43,276 bases of DNA from Vreelandella aquamarina (GCF_900110265.1 NZ_FODB01000030.1:1-43276), one strand, 5' to 3'. Positions 16,391 through 24,861 are shown, counted from the first letter of the stretch. Notes: a model not told the origin generated them from the letters alone. Numbers and translations are program-made.

Positions 16391-16460
16391 AAGTAGGTGT
16401 GAGAATAAGTGGGTGTGAGAATAAGTAGGTGTGAGGATAAGTAAGAATGAGGATAGATAA
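16391..16460 (+). repeat. Four 16-bp tandem repeats in the leader of the next gene
   Basis: Units AAGTAGGTGTGAGAAT (16391), AAGTGGGTGTGAGAAT (16407), AAGTAGGTGTGAGGAT (16423) and AAGTAAGAATGAGGAT (16439), plus a partial AGATAA ending at the ATG 16461. Each unit holds a purine-rich GAGAAT/GAGGAT; the last one is at ribosome-site distance from the start. Confidence 0.9.
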
Positions 16461-17108
16461 ATGATAACCGTGCTGATTTTCTTGATGATATTCGTGGGCG
16501 TAACAGCCGCTTGGTACCAGATTTACCAAATGCACTTTAATATCAATACGCCTAACGGTGCGAAGCTTTCGGGTAATAAAAGTAGGCAACTGGATACGCT
16601 CACAGCTGCTCAGGAAACGTCGTTGGATGAGGCCGGTGCGTCACGCTTTGAAGAGGCAGCAACGCGCATCTTTGGGCGTGGATTTAACATAGACGCCCTT
16701 CGCATTGCGTTCTCTCAGGAGGGGCGAGAGGCCTATGGGCTGCCGCTTCTGCGCTGTCAGAGAAAACTCACTCGTCCTTCGTCGCATCAGGCAGGAGAGG
16801 GCGGTGTTCGCGTGCGTCATCTGCGGTTGTTCAAGACGCGCTTGCCGTCTATCAACGTCAGGAATGCGTTCATCCTGGCGGTGATCGCAAACTGTGGGTT
16901 GGTTCAGCTACTGGCGGCGATGAGTGTGTATACCATTCACTACTCAGTAGACGTGTCGGTTTTAGCGTGGGTTAACCAGCCGGTGATGATTCTAGCGGCC
17001 ATTTGGGGCGTGGTGCTCCTGAATGCTCTGATATTTAGATGGGATGCTTACACGCATGATCTTTATCAGATCAGGCAGTTGAACCAGCAGGCGCCCCTGT
17101 TCAACTGA
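16461..17108 (+). CDS. Unrecognised membrane protein
   Basis: A 215-residue protein that I do not recognise. Residues 1-20 form a membrane anchor (MITVLIFLMIFVGVTAAWYQ). A polar, loosely structured middle follows (about 25-130), with a basic stretch at 95-110. Two close membrane helices come after it, NAFILAVIANCGLVQLLAAMSVY (about 136-158) and WVNQPVMILAAIWGVVLLNALIF (about 169-191). A short charged tail ends in NQQAPLFN. GAGG eight bases before the ATG supports the start. It follows ccoG by 80 bp in the same direction, but nothing shows it belongs to oxidase assembly; it is not FixH/CcoH or CcoS. Confidence 0.65.
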   Translation: MITVLIFLMIFVGVTAAWYQIYQMHFNINTPNGAKLSGNKSRQLDTLTAAQETSLDEAGASRFEEAATRIFGRGFNIDALRIAFSQEGREAYGLPLLRCQRKLTRPSSHQAGEGGVRVRHLRLFKTRLPSINVRNAFILAVIANCGLVQLLAAMSVYTIHYSVDVSVLAWVNQPVMILAAIWGVVLLNALIFRWDAYTHDLYQIRQLNQQAPLFN

Positions 17109-17123
17109 CAAAATATGATGTGT

Positions 17124-17159
17124 AAAAACGACAACGCCGCCCCATGGGGCGGCGTTGTG
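17124..17159 (-). terminator. Rho-independent terminator of gabT
   Basis: A 13-bp inverted repeat (17132-17144 with 17147-17159, AT centre) lies 16 bases past the gabT stop. Read on the minus strand it is followed by CGTTTTTAC, a short T-run at 17124-17128. The plus strand has no T-run, so it serves gabT best. Confidence 0.8.
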
Positions 17160-17174
17160 GGTGGTGCAGAGCGT

Positions 17175-18449
17175 TTAGATCAGCGATTCCAGGCAGGACT
17201 CGATGATGTCCAGGCCTTCGTTCAGCACGTCGTCTTCGATGGTGACGGGCATCAGGAAGCGGATGGTGTTGCCGTACATGCCGCAGGAGAGCAGGATCAG
17301 ACCCTCTTCACGGGCTTTTTTGCACAGCGCCGCCGCCAGCTCCGGGTTCGGGGTGCGGTCGGTTTTGTTGTTGACCAGCTCAAATGCTGCCATGGCGCCC
17401 ATGTTCCGCACGTGGTCGATGCAATCGAACTTGCCTTGCCACTCGTTGAAGCGCGCCGCCAGTTTGTCGCCCAGCGCCTGGCTCTTCTCAAGGATATTTT
17501 CCTCTTCGAAGACTTCCATCACCGCCAGCGCGGCTGCGCAGGCGGTGGGGCTACCGGTGTAGGTGCCGCCCAGGGAGTTCGGGCCAGAGGCGTCCATCAC
17601 TTTGTCGGTGCCCACGATGGCCGAGATCGGCATGCCGTCGGCCATACTCTTGGCCATGGTCATCATGTCCGGCTCGACGCCGCTGTGCTCGATGGCGAAC
17701 ATCTTGCCGGTGCGGCCAAAGCCTGACTGCACTTCGTCGATGATCATCAGCATGCCGTGCTCATCACAAATTTCGCGAATCTTCTTCAGGAAGCTGGTCG
17801 GGGCGGGGTAGAAGCCGCCTTCACCCAGCACCGGCTCAAGAATGATCGCGGCAGTGTCTTTAGGGTTGGCGTCGGTTTTCAGCGTCATCTTCAGGCCGCG
17901 AATCGCTTCGTCTTCGCTGACGCCGTGGTAGGGCACCGGGTAGGGCGCGCGGAATACGGTGCCGGGCATCGGGCCGAAATCGGTCTGGTAGGGCGCGACC
18001 TTGCCGTTCATGGCCATGGTGTAGAAGGTACGGCCATGGTAGCCGCCATCGAAACAGATCACGTTGGAGCGACCGGTAGCGGCGCGGGCGATCTTCACCG
18101 CGTTTTCCAGCGCTTCGGCACCAGAGTTGGCCAGCATCACCTTGGCGTGACCACGTACAGGGACGATGTGGCTCAACTTCTCGGCGACTTTAACGTAGCC
18201 CTCGTAGGGCATAACCGTTTGGCAGGTGTGCATCACCTTATCCAACTGGGCTTTCACAGCGGCCACGACTTTGGGGTGACGATGCCCCACGTTCAAGACG
18301 CCGATACCGCCCGCGAAGTCGATGAAGCGGTTGCCGTCGGCGTCCCAGATCTCAGCGTTTTCGGCGCGGTCCGCAAAGGCGGTGGCGGGGCTTGCAGCGC
18401 CCGCCGCGACGTATTTCTGCTTTAGTTCGTTAAGCTCGGCATTGCTCAT
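17175..18449 (-). CDS. gabT: 4-aminobutyrate aminotransferase
   Basis: A 424-residue class III PLP aminotransferase. It transfers the amino group of GABA to 2-oxoglutarate; homologues also use 5-aminovalerate from lysine breakdown, giving glutarate semialdehyde. Motifs: ANSGAEALENAVKIAR (phosphate site), CFDGGYHGRTFYTMAMNG, IILEPVLGEGG, IIDEVQSGFGRTGKMFA (Asp contacting the pyridine ring), MTMAKSMADGMPISAIVG (PLP lysine) and GGTYTGSPTACAAALAV. Length is normal. No gabD is next to it. Its minus-strand neighbours encode glutarate activation and glutaryl-CoA oxidation, so a 5-aminovalerate role is plausible. A GGDEF remnant separates it from the CoA-transferase gene. Confidence 0.94.
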   Translation of the reverse strand: MSNAELNELKQKYVAAGAASPATAFADRAENAEIWDADGNRFIDFAGGIGVLNVGHRHPKVVAAVKAQLDKVMHTCQTVMPYEGYVKVAEKLSHIVPVRGHAKVMLANSGAEALENAVKIARAATGRSNVICFDGGYHGRTFYTMAMNGKVAPYQTDFGPMPGTVFRAPYPVPYHGVSEDEAIRGLKMTLKTDANPKDTAAIILEPVLGEGGFYPAPTSFLKKIREICDEHGMLMIIDEVQSGFGRTGKMFAIEHSGVEPDMMTMAKSMADGMPISAIVGTDKVMDASGPNSLGGTYTGSPTACAAALAVMEVFEEENILEKSQALGDKLAARFNEWQGKFDCIDHVRNMGAMAAFELVNNKTDRTPNPELAAALCKKAREEGLILLSCGMYGNTIRFLMPVTIEDDVLNEGLDIIESCLESLI

Positions 18450-18505
18450 GACTCAGCTCCTTAAAGGATAGGGTGTAGCTCTAGCATAGTGCGCAATAGC
18501 GTTGA

Positions 18506-18713
18506 TCACACTGATGACGATGCGATGACAATCCGGTTGCGCCCGGCTTGTTTGGCCTGATACATCGCTTTATCGGCGCGATCAAGCATTCGAGTACTCG
18601 ACGTTTCAATGTAACACGCGATGCTTGCTGAAAGCGTCACGGTTAGCTGATGCTGAGTGTAGGGCGTTTTGAGAAGCGGGGCGGTAGGCTCGTTTGCCGC
18701 CAATAGCGTCTGA
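18506..18713 (-). pseudogene. Diguanylate cyclase (GGDEF) C-terminal remnant
   Basis: The minus-strand frame reads LTVTLSASIACYIETSS, then RMLDRADKAMYQAKQAGRNRIVIA, which is the last 60 or so residues of a GGDEF domain. The GG(D/E)EF active-site loop and everything upstream are absent. The fragment starts right after the stop codon of the CaiB gene, so the rest was lost when the present neighbour arrived or by deletion. It cannot make c-di-GMP. Confidence 0.75.
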
Positions 18714-19928
18714 TTAAATAATGCCCGCTTGGCGAAGCACTAGGCGCTGTTCATCGGTGATGCCGATGGCATTCAGCACGCTGTCGGTGTGCTCGCCAAG
18801 CGTAGGGGGCGCGGTGGTGGCACTGATGGATTCGCCGTTGATGCGGATCGGGTTGGCTACAAGGTTGACCTCACCTGCTTGGGTATGGGGCAACGTTTGT
18901 TTCAATCCGCGTGCTTTGACATGGGGGTCGTCGAACACGCGATCCAGGGTATTGATCGGCCCGCAGGGCACGCCCACGGCCTCGAAGGCCGAAAGCCAAG
19001 TATCGGTAGGTTGTGCGCCAAGTGCCAATTCCAGAAGCGGTATCAAGGTGTCGCGATGCTGAACACGGCTGCCGTTGGTGGCAAAGCGCTCGTCTTGAGC
19101 GAGCTGCGGCTGGTCGATTACCTGGCAGAAGCGTCTGAACTGCTCGTCATTACCGACCGCCACGATCATATGTCCATCGGCCGTGGCAAAGGCTTGGTAG
19201 GGCACGATATTAGGATGGGCGTTGCCTAACCGCTGAGGCACCTGACCGGAGGTCAGATAGTTCAACGCCTGATTGGCCAACACGCCCACCTGCACATCCA
19301 TGAGTGCCAGATCGATATGGCAGCCTTCGCCACTGTCGCGGCGTTGGTAGAGGGCCGCCAGCACCGCGTTGGCCGCATACAAGCCGGTAAAAATATCGGT
19401 AATGGCGACCCCCACCTTGACCGGGCCGCCCCCTGATTCACTGTCCGGTTTACCGGTCAGGCTCATGAGGCCGCCCATGGCTTGGATCATGAAGTCGTAG
19501 CCCGCCCGGCGGGCGTAAGGGCTTTCCTGGCCAAAGCCGGTGATGGAGCAGTAGACCAAGCCGGGATTGAGCGCTTTCAGGCTCGCGTAGTCCAGGCCAT
19601 ACTTTTTCAGCCCGCCGACCTTGAAGTTTTCCAGCACCACATCCGATTGGGCCGCCAACTGCTTGATCAGCGCTTGGCCTTCGGGCTTGGCCATATCTAC
19701 CGTCACCGAACGCTTACCGCGATTGGCGCACAGGTAATAGGCCGATTCCGCGCTGCCGGAGAGCCAGGGCGGCCCCCAGTGGCGGGTATCATCGCCGCTT
19801 TGGGGGCGCTCGATTTTGATCACCTCGGCACCCATGTCGGCCAGCATCTGCCCGCACCAGGGGCCTGCCAGTACCCGAGAGATATCGAGGACTTTAATGC
19901 CTGCCAGGGGCTTTGCAGCTGTGCTCAT
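18714..19928 (-). CDS. CaiB/BaiF family CoA-transferase, probable succinyl-CoA:glutarate CoA-transferase
   Basis: A 404-residue family III CoA-transferase. Typical features: LAGIKVLDISRVLAGPWCGQMLADMGAEVIKIERPQSGDDTR at the N-terminus, GYDFMIQAMGGLMSLTG, the probable catalytic Asp178 in AITDIFTGLYAANAVLAALYQR, and RLGNAHPNIVPYQAF. Enzymes of this family move CoA between acids through an aspartyl-CoA anhydride. It lies 53 bp behind glutaryl-CoA dehydrogenase on the same strand. In bacteria and mitochondria that pairing points to glutarate as acceptor (SUGCT-like), which is inference from context. GAGG upstream of the ATG supports the start. The likely operon is gcdH then this gene. Confidence 0.85.
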   Translation of the reverse strand: MSTAAKPLAGIKVLDISRVLAGPWCGQMLADMGAEVIKIERPQSGDDTRHWGPPWLSGSAESAYYLCANRGKRSVTVDMAKPEGQALIKQLAAQSDVVLENFKVGGLKKYGLDYASLKALNPGLVYCSITGFGQESPYARRAGYDFMIQAMGGLMSLTGKPDSESGGGPVKVGVAITDIFTGLYAANAVLAALYQRRDSGEGCHIDLALMDVQVGVLANQALNYLTSGQVPQRLGNAHPNIVPYQAFATADGHMIVAVGNDEQFRRFCQVIDQPQLAQDERFATNGSRVQHRDTLIPLLELALGAQPTDTWLSAFEAVGVPCGPINTLDRVFDDPHVKARGLKQTLPHTQAGEVNLVANPIRINGESISATTAPPTLGEHTDSVLNAIGITDEQRLVLRQAGII

Positions 19929-19981
19929 TGGGTGCCTCGTTGTTAGTGATCGATTCGTTGGTATGCGTTAGTCGGTATGGG

Positions 19982-21160
19982 TTAGAAGAAGGACTGAATG
20001 CCGGTTTGCGCGCGGCCCAGGATCAGGGCGTGCACATCGTGGGTACCTTCGTAGGTATTCACGGACTCCAGGTTCACCATGTGACGAATGACGCCATACT
20101 CGTCAGACACGCCGTTACCGCCGTGCATGTCGCGGGAAACGCGGGCGATGTCCAGCGCTTTGCCACAGTTGTTGCGTTTGATTAGCGAGATCATTTCCGG
20201 CGCCCAGTTGCCGCTGTCCATCAGGCGGCCCACCTGCAGGGCGGCTTGCAGGCCCAGCGTGATTTCGGTCTGCATGTCGGCCAGCTTCTTCTGGATCAGC
20301 TGGTTGGCGGCCAGCGGGCGGCCAAACTGCTTGCGGTCCAGGGTGTACTGACGGGCAGCGTGCCAACAGAACTCAGCGGTGCCCATCACGCCCCAGGCGA
20401 TGCCGTAGCGTGCCTTGTTCAAACAGCCGAAAGGACCTTTCAGACCGCTAACGTTGGGCAGCAGGTTCTCTTCAGGCACGAAGGCGTTGTCGAGGACGAT
20501 TTCGCCGGTGATCGATGCACGCAGAGAGACCTTGCCTTCGATTTTCGGGGTGGAGAAGCCTTCGGTGCCGCGCTCGACGATGAAGCCTTTGATCTGGTTA
20601 TCGTGGGCGGCGGACTTGGCCCAGACCACCGCGATATCGGCAATCGGACTGTTGGTGATCCACATCTTCGCCCCGGTCAGGCGGTAGCCACCATCGACTT
20701 TTTCCGCACGGGTGATCATGGAGCCCGGGTCGGAGCCATGGTCGGGTTCGGTCAGGCCGAAGCAGCCCACCATCTCGCCACTGGCCAGCTTGGGCAGGTA
20801 TTTGTGTTTCTGCTCTTCGGAGCCATACGCTTCGATGGGGTGCATCACCAGCGATGACTGCACGCTCATGGCCGAGCGGTAGCCGGAATCGACACGCTCC
20901 ACTTCACGGGCGATAAGGCCATAAGCCACGTGGTTGACGCCCGCGCCGCCGTATTCCGGGGAAACGGTGGCGCCCAACAGGCCCAGCTCGCCCATCTCGG
21001 ACATGATGTCACGATCGAAATGCTCTTCGCGGAAAGCGCTCAGCACACGTGGCTGCAGGTTTTCCTGGCAGTAGTCGCGAGCGGCGTCACGAATCTGGCG
21101 CTCTTCATCGGTGAGCTGGTGTTCGAGAAGCAGCGGGTCGTCCCAGTTGAAGCGTGTCAT
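19982..21160 (-). CDS. gcdH: Glutaryl-CoA dehydrogenase
   Basis: A 392-residue acyl-CoA dehydrogenase that oxidises and decarboxylates glutaryl-CoA to crotonyl-CoA, the last special step of lysine and glutarate breakdown. Diagnostic parts: [29 protein letters not shown] at the N-terminus, [16 protein letters not shown] (flavin and substrate loop), [18 protein letters not shown], and the C-terminal catalytic base E371 in [20 protein letters not shown]. Length matches the family. It heads a probable operon with the CaiB-type CoA-transferase and lies downstream of a GntR/FCD gene. The upstream gap holds an AT-rich stretch and a 12-base motif that also occurs before lhgO. Confidence 0.94.
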   Translation of the reverse strand: MTRFNWDDPLLLEHQLTDEERQIRDAARDYCQENLQPRVLSAFREEHFDRDIMSEMGELGLLGATVSPEYGGAGVNHVAYGLIAREVERVDSGYRSAMSVQSSLVMHPIEAYGSEEQKHKYLPKLASGEMVGCFGLTEPDHGSDPGSMITRAEKVDGGYRLTGAKMWITNSPIADIAVVWAKSAAHDNQIKGFIVERGTEGFSTPKIEGKVSLRASITGEIVLDNAFVPEENLLPNVSGLKGPFGCLNKARYGIAWGVMGTAEFCWHAARQYTLDRKQFGRPLAANQLIQKKLADMQTEITLGLQAALQVGRLMDSGNWAPEMISLIKRNNCGKALDIARVSRDMHGGNGVSDEYGVIRHMVNLESVNTYEGTHDVHALILGRAQTGIQSFF

Positions 21161-21200
21161 GGCGTTGAACTCCGAAAGATGATCTTGTTGAGCTTAATGT

Positions 21201-21212
21201 ATCGCCGTTATT
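21201..21212 (-). promoter_or_regulatory. Motif shared with the lhgO upstream region
   Basis: On the minus strand this reads AATAACGGCGAT, 41-52 bases before the gcdH start. AATAACGGCTAT occurs at 22010-22021 upstream of lhgO, 11 of 12 bases alike. It may be half of a regulator site for the GntR/FCD protein encoded between them; this is a guess from two occurrences. Confidence 0.3.
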
Positions 21213-21260
21213 TAAAAATATCTACATTTTTTTAAAACGCAGAATTTAATCGCCCGGCAT

Positions 21261-21950
21261 TCAATCGATGCCGCGGGCTTGCAGTACCCGTGTAATGATA
21301 GGCACCGGGGTCATCAGGTGGTCGCGCATCAGATCGGCCGCCTGCTCGGTGTTGCGGGCGAGAATGACGTCGACCAGCGCCGCGTGTTCCTGGCGCTTGA
21401 TGTCCAGCGCCTGGGGCGACATGACGGTCTCTTGCAGCCACAGGTGGCGATAGCGCTCTACCTGATCGAACAGGGTGTTGCGCATCTGCAGCAGGTGGGG
21501 GGAGTTGCAGCCGCTGGCAATGGCGGTATGGAACGCCTTGTGGCGTAAATCCCAGCCGTCCAGCAGTTCGTCGGGGGAGCTGACGTCGGTGACTTTGGCC
21601 AGGCGGTGTGCCGTGGCCAGCACGTTGGCTTCCCAGTCGTCGTCGCCACGTTCGATGGCGAGGCGCAAAATCAGCCCTTCCAACTGAGCGCGAGCGTCGT
21701 AGATATCGTTCAGTTCGGCCAGCGACATGGCCGCCACCCGGTAGCCCCGTTGGCTGATGGCCACGACGAGTCGGTCGGCGACCAGCTGTGACAGCGCTTC
21801 ACGCAGGGGGCCGGTGCTCACGCCGTAATACTCTTTCAAACGGCTCATCAAGAGCTTCTCTTCGGGGGCATAGCGGCCACGAATGATGTCTTGCTTGAGC
21901 GCGTGGTAAGCGCTAATCGCCAGGTTCTGGCGCGGTGCATCGTGTTCCAT
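21261..21950 (-). CDS. GntR family (FadR/FCD) transcriptional regulator, CsiR-like
   Basis: A 229-residue regulator. The N-terminal winged helix is at about 10-75 (AYHALKQDIIRGRYAPEEKLLMSRLKEYYGVSTGPLREALSQLVADRLVVAISQRGYRVA). An FCD ligand domain follows, with metal-binding-type residues in DLRHKAFHTAIASGCNSPHLL and ALVDVILARNTEQAADLMRDHL. The layout resembles CsiR/GabC, which controls glutarate and GABA genes in E. coli and Pseudomonas. AGGAG precedes the ATG. It sits between gcdH (same strand) and lhgO (divergent), so those are its likely targets and a C5 dicarboxylate its likely ligand. Ligand identity is inferred. Confidence 0.88.
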   Translation of the reverse strand: MEHDAPRQNLAISAYHALKQDIIRGRYAPEEKLLMSRLKEYYGVSTGPLREALSQLVADRLVVAISQRGYRVAAMSLAELNDIYDARAQLEGLILRLAIERGDDDWEANVLATAHRLAKVTDVSSPDELLDGWDLRHKAFHTAIASGCNSPHLLQMRNTLFDQVERYRHLWLQETVMSPQALDIKRQEHAALVDVILARNTEQAADLMRDHLMTPVPIITRVLQARGID

Positions 21951-22009
21951 GGGGACTCCTTGGATCAGTGTGGCTTAGACCAATGTAGGGGGTGTAGCGG
22001 TCGACGTAG

Positions 22010-22043
22010 AATAACGGCTATTATCAATAAATTTTGAAAATTT
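22010..22043 (+). promoter_or_regulatory. Candidate operator region before lhgO
   Basis: Holds AATAACGGCTAT (22010-22021), shared with the gcdH upstream region, and a perfect AT-rich palindrome AAATTTT-G-AAAATTT (22029-22043) ending 19 bases before the lhgO ATG. Position and symmetry suit a dimeric regulator, but the AT palindrome could also be part of a promoter. Confidence 0.35.
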
Positions 22044-22062
22044 GGCACAGGTAACGATATTC

Positions 22063-23256
22063 ATGTGGGATTTCATCATTGTCGGCGGCGGCATACTGGG
22101 TTTTTCCACCGCCATGCAGCTGCAACAGGCCTACCCGGACAAACGCTTGCTGGTGTTGGAAAAGGAAGCAGGCCCCGCTCAGCATCAAACCGGCCATAAC
22201 AGCGGCGTGATTCATGCCGGGGTGTATTACACGCCGGGAAGCCTGAAAGCGAAGTTTTGCCTGGAGGGTAACCGTGCGACCCGCGAGTTCTGTGACCAGC
22301 ATGGCGTGCGTTACGACATCTGCGGCAAGCTGCTGGTGGCCACCAACCCGCTGGAAAAGCAGCGTATGCAAGCGCTCTGGGAGCGCACGGCGGCCAACGG
22401 TCTGGAGCGGGAGTGGCTGGAGGCTGCGGCGCTCAAGGAGCGAGAGCCCAACATTACCGGTGTGGCGGGCATTTTCGTGCCTTCCAGCGGCATCGTGAAC
22501 TATGCCGAAGTCACCCAGGCGATGGCCGCCGAGTTCACCCGGCTGGGCGGCGAGATTCGCTTCGAGCACTGCGTGACGGGCCTTGACGAGCGGGCCGATG
22601 AGGTCGTGGTGACCACCGAGCATGAGACCTTCACCAGCCGCTACCTGGTCTCCTGCTCGGGGTTGATGGCCGACAGGGTGATCCGCATGCTGGGCAAGGA
22701 CCCCGGCTTCACGATTTGCCCCTTCCGTGGCGAATACTACCTGCTTCCCGAGCGCCACAACCGCATCGTCAACCACCTGATCTACCCGATTCCCGACCCT
22801 GCCATGCCTTTTTTGGGTGTTCACCTGACCCGCATGATCGACGGGACGGTCACCGTTGGGCCCAATGCGGTGCTGGCGCTCAAGCGCGAAGGGTATCGCA
22901 AGCAGGACATGTCGCTACGCGATATGGGGCAGATGTTCAGCCACCCAGGCATCCTGAAAGTGCTGGGCAAGCATCTCAAGCCTGGGCTGGTGGAGATGAA
23001 AAACTCGCTCTACAAGCGCGGCTATCTGGAGCTGGTACGCAAGTACTGCCCGAGCCTGACCCTGGAGGATTTGACCCCTTACCCGGCGGGCGTACGCGCT
23101 CAGGCGGTCTCCAACGATGGTCGGCTGGTGGATGACTTCCTGTTCGTAAATACTCCGCGCACGGTCAACGTGGGCAATGCGCCATCGCCTGCGGCGACCT
23201 CGGCGCTACCCATTGGTGCGCATATCGTGGAGCAGGTGAAAACGTTGTTGGATTAG
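22063..23256 (+). CDS. lhgO: L-2-hydroxyglutarate oxidase/dehydrogenase
   Basis: A 397-residue FAD protein of the DAO family. It oxidises L-2-hydroxyglutarate to 2-oxoglutarate and passes electrons to the quinone pool. The Rossmann motif DFIIVGGGILGFSTAMQLQ is at 3-21; QTGHNSGVIHAGVYYTPGSLKAKFCLEGN is the strongly conserved family block; GIFVPSSGIVNYAEVTQAMA and FRGEYYLL are also typical. ATG 22063 is chosen because AGGTAA lies nine bases before it; a TTG 21 bases upstream would add seven unlikely residues. In glutarate catabolism this enzyme completes the route from glutarate through 2-hydroxyglutarate; the hydroxylase CsiD is not in the window. A TAXI-TRAP transporter follows on the same strand. 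Confidence 0.93.
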   Translation: MWDFIIVGGGILGFSTAMQLQQAYPDKRLLVLEKEAGPAQHQTGHNSGVIHAGVYYTPGSLKAKFCLEGNRATREFCDQHGVRYDICGKLLVATNPLEKQRMQALWERTAANGLEREWLEAAALKEREPNITGVAGIFVPSSGIVNYAEVTQAMAAEFTRLGGEIRFEHCVTGLDERADEVVVTTEHETFTSRYLVSCSGLMADRVIRMLGKDPGFTICPFRGEYYLLPERHNRIVNHLIYPIPDPAMPFLGVHLTRMIDGTVTVGPNAVLALKREGYRKQDMSLRDMGQMFSHPGILKVLGKHLKPGLVEMKNSLYKRGYLELVRKYCPSLTLEDLTPYPAGVRAQAVSNDGRLVDDFLFVNTPRTVNVGNAPSPAATSALPIGAHIVEQVKTLLD

Positions 23257-23295
23257 TATCTAACGCAACTGCCGTGCTAACGTTTAAATACCGTT

Positions 23296-23319
23296 CTCGG
23301 CGCCGCTGACGGCGGCGAG
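23296..23319 (+). terminator. Stem-loop between lhgO and the TRAP genes
   Basis: CTCGGCGCCG (23296-23305) pairs with CGGCGGCGAG (23310-23319) across CTGA, with one G-G mismatch. No T-run follows, so it is at best a weak terminator, or a processing/stability hairpin in a longer lhgO-TRAP transcript. Confidence 0.4.
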
Positions 23320-23387
23320 AAACTGGCTCCTTACCTCCTTTACGTCAACCATAATCAATAAGTCCAAGCAGGACGGAGGCAATTCCA

Positions 23388-24347
23388 ATGAAAAAACTAA
23401 AATATGCCGTTGCAGCGACCATGATGGCGGCTGCTCTGCCCGCCAGCGCTCAGCAGCTCTCCATCGCGACCGGCGGTACCGGCGGCGTTTACTACCCGAT
23501 CGGTGGTGGCTTTGCCGAAATGATCAACAACCATATCGATGGTGCTCAGGCGACCGCCGAAGTGACCGGCGCTTCCGTCGAGAACATGGGGCTGATCATG
23601 CGCGGTGATGCCGATCTGGCCTTGGTGCTGGCCGATACCGCTTATCAGGCCTATACCGGTACGGGTGATTTTGAAGGTCGTCAGATCGAGAATACCCGCG
23701 CACTGGCCTCGGTCTACCCGAACGCGGTGCAGCTCGTGACGCTGACCGAGTCGGACATTCACAGCATTGCGGATCTGGCTGGCAAACGCGTTTCCGTGGG
23801 TGCGCCAGGTAGCGGCACCGAGCTGAACGCGCGTGCTCTGCTGGAAGCCAACGGCGTCAGCTACAGCGACTTCACTCCCCAGCGGCTGAACTTCAACGAA
23901 ACCGCCGATGCCATCCGTGATGGCGATATCGACGCCGGTTTCTGGAGCGTTGGTCCGCCCACCAGCTCGATTCTCAACCTTGCTGCCACGCGCGATATTC
24001 GCCTGATCGGCCTGTCCGATGAAGAGATTGCCAACGCTCAGGAAGTGGAGGCGGTGCTTGCGCCTTATGAACTGGCCGCGGGTATGTACGACGGCATGGA
24101 CGAGGCGGTACAGACCATCGGTATCCCTAACGTGCTGGTCGTCAACGCCGATATGGATGAAGAGCTGGCCTACCAACTGACCCAACTGCTGTTTGAAAAC
24201 ACCGATGAGCTGATCGCGGTTCACCCGGCCGCCAATGACACCACTGTTGAGTTCACCATGAACTCTACGCCGGTGCCGCTGCATCCGGGCGCGCTTCGCT
24301 ACTTTGAAGAAGTTGGTGCTGAGATTCCGGACCGTCTGCGTCCGTAA
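23388..24347 (+). CDS. TAXI family TRAP transporter solute-binding protein
   Basis: A 319-residue periplasmic binding protein. Signal peptide 1-21 (cut after PASA). The mature start LSIATGGTGGVYYPIGGGFAEMIN is the TAXI hallmark, followed by DLALVLADTAYQAYTG, DLAGKRVSVGAPGSGTELNARALLEANG and DAGFWSVGPPTSSILNLA. TAXI proteins hand substrates to fused TRAP permeases; some bind glutamate-like acids. The adjoining lhgO and the glutarate cluster suggest 2-hydroxyglutarate, glutarate or a similar acid, which is inference. A GACGGAGG site lies before the ATG. It heads an operon with the DUF1850 protein and the permease. Confidence 0.94.
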   Translation: MKKLKYAVAATMMAAALPASAQQLSIATGGTGGVYYPIGGGFAEMINNHIDGAQATAEVTGASVENMGLIMRGDADLALVLADTAYQAYTGTGDFEGRQIENTRALASVYPNAVQLVTLTESDIHSIADLAGKRVSVGAPGSGTELNARALLEANGVSYSDFTPQRLNFNETADAIRDGDIDAGFWSVGPPTSSILNLAATRDIRLIGLSDEEIANAQEVEAVLAPYELAAGMYDGMDEAVQTIGIPNVLVVNADMDEELAYQLTQLLFENTDELIAVHPAANDTTVEFTMNSTPVPLHPGALRYFEEVGAEIPDRLRP

Positions 24348-24366
24348 TTGATCAAGGAGCACAGCC

Positions 24367-24861
24367 ATGCAGTGGCAACGACGACTGATGGCGCTCTTGT
24401 TGATGAGTGGTTTGTACGCCGAAGCGGGGGTTACCCCCGCTTCGGCGGCTGCGTCTATGCGCTTAACGGTCGTGACCGATCAGGGCGAAACGCTAGTGGA
24501 TGCAGCCGCGCCTGAAGGCAGCCGCTGGTGCATCCAGTGGCAGCACTCTGTTGAGCATTTCACGGTGTTGGATTGTTACCGCAACCTAGACGGCACGATG
24601 CAGTTAGAGCGTAGTCATCAACCGGATTTTGCCGCAGGGCTTGGGCATATCTATGGACGCGGCGAGCAGGTGTCCGACGGTGAGGGCGGGTACTGGATCA
24701 ATACGATTAACGAGCCGGTGGCGAATAATCGCTACGTGCTACGGGTCGGCTCGACGGCCGTCAATCACCGTGTCATGTGGCCGGATGGCGAGCATCCCAC
24801 CGTGAGCCTGAGTGAGCGAGCGGCTGGCCAACGCGTCACGATAGCCTTGTCATCGCGTTGA
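24367..24861 (+). CDS. DUF1850 protein of the TAXI-TRAP operon
   Basis: A 164-residue exported protein. A signal peptide covers about 1-28 (cut near SAAA). The mature domain has the DUF1850 pattern: WCIQWQHSVEHFTVLDCYR with two cysteines, GLGHIYGRGEQVSDGEGGYWINTINEPV and YVLRVGSTAVNHRVMWP. DUF1850 genes are recurrently found between TAXI binding proteins and fused TRAP permeases, but their role is unknown. Here the gene is 19 bp behind the binding-protein gene with AAGGAG at the start, which fits translation from one transcript. It may help permease assembly or substrate handling at the periplasmic face; that is only a suggestion. Confidence 0.85.
   Translation: MQWQRRLMALLLMSGLYAEAGVTPASAAASMRLTVVTDQGETLVDAAAPEGSRWCIQWQHSVEHFTVLDCYRNLDGTMQLERSHQPDFAAGLGHIYGRGEQVSDGEGGYWINTINEPVANNRYVLRVGSTAVNHRVMWPDGEHPTVSLSERAAGQRVTIALSSR

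Noticed and set aside
16391..16454. CRISPR-like repeat array
   Set aside because: The 16-bp units are directly adjacent with no spacers, so this is a simple tandem repeat.
17757..18425. Long open frame antisense to gabT, and similar antisense frames over gltB, gcdH, dinB and lhgO
   Set aside because: These are shadows of GC-rich coding sequence on the other strand, with no recognisable domains.
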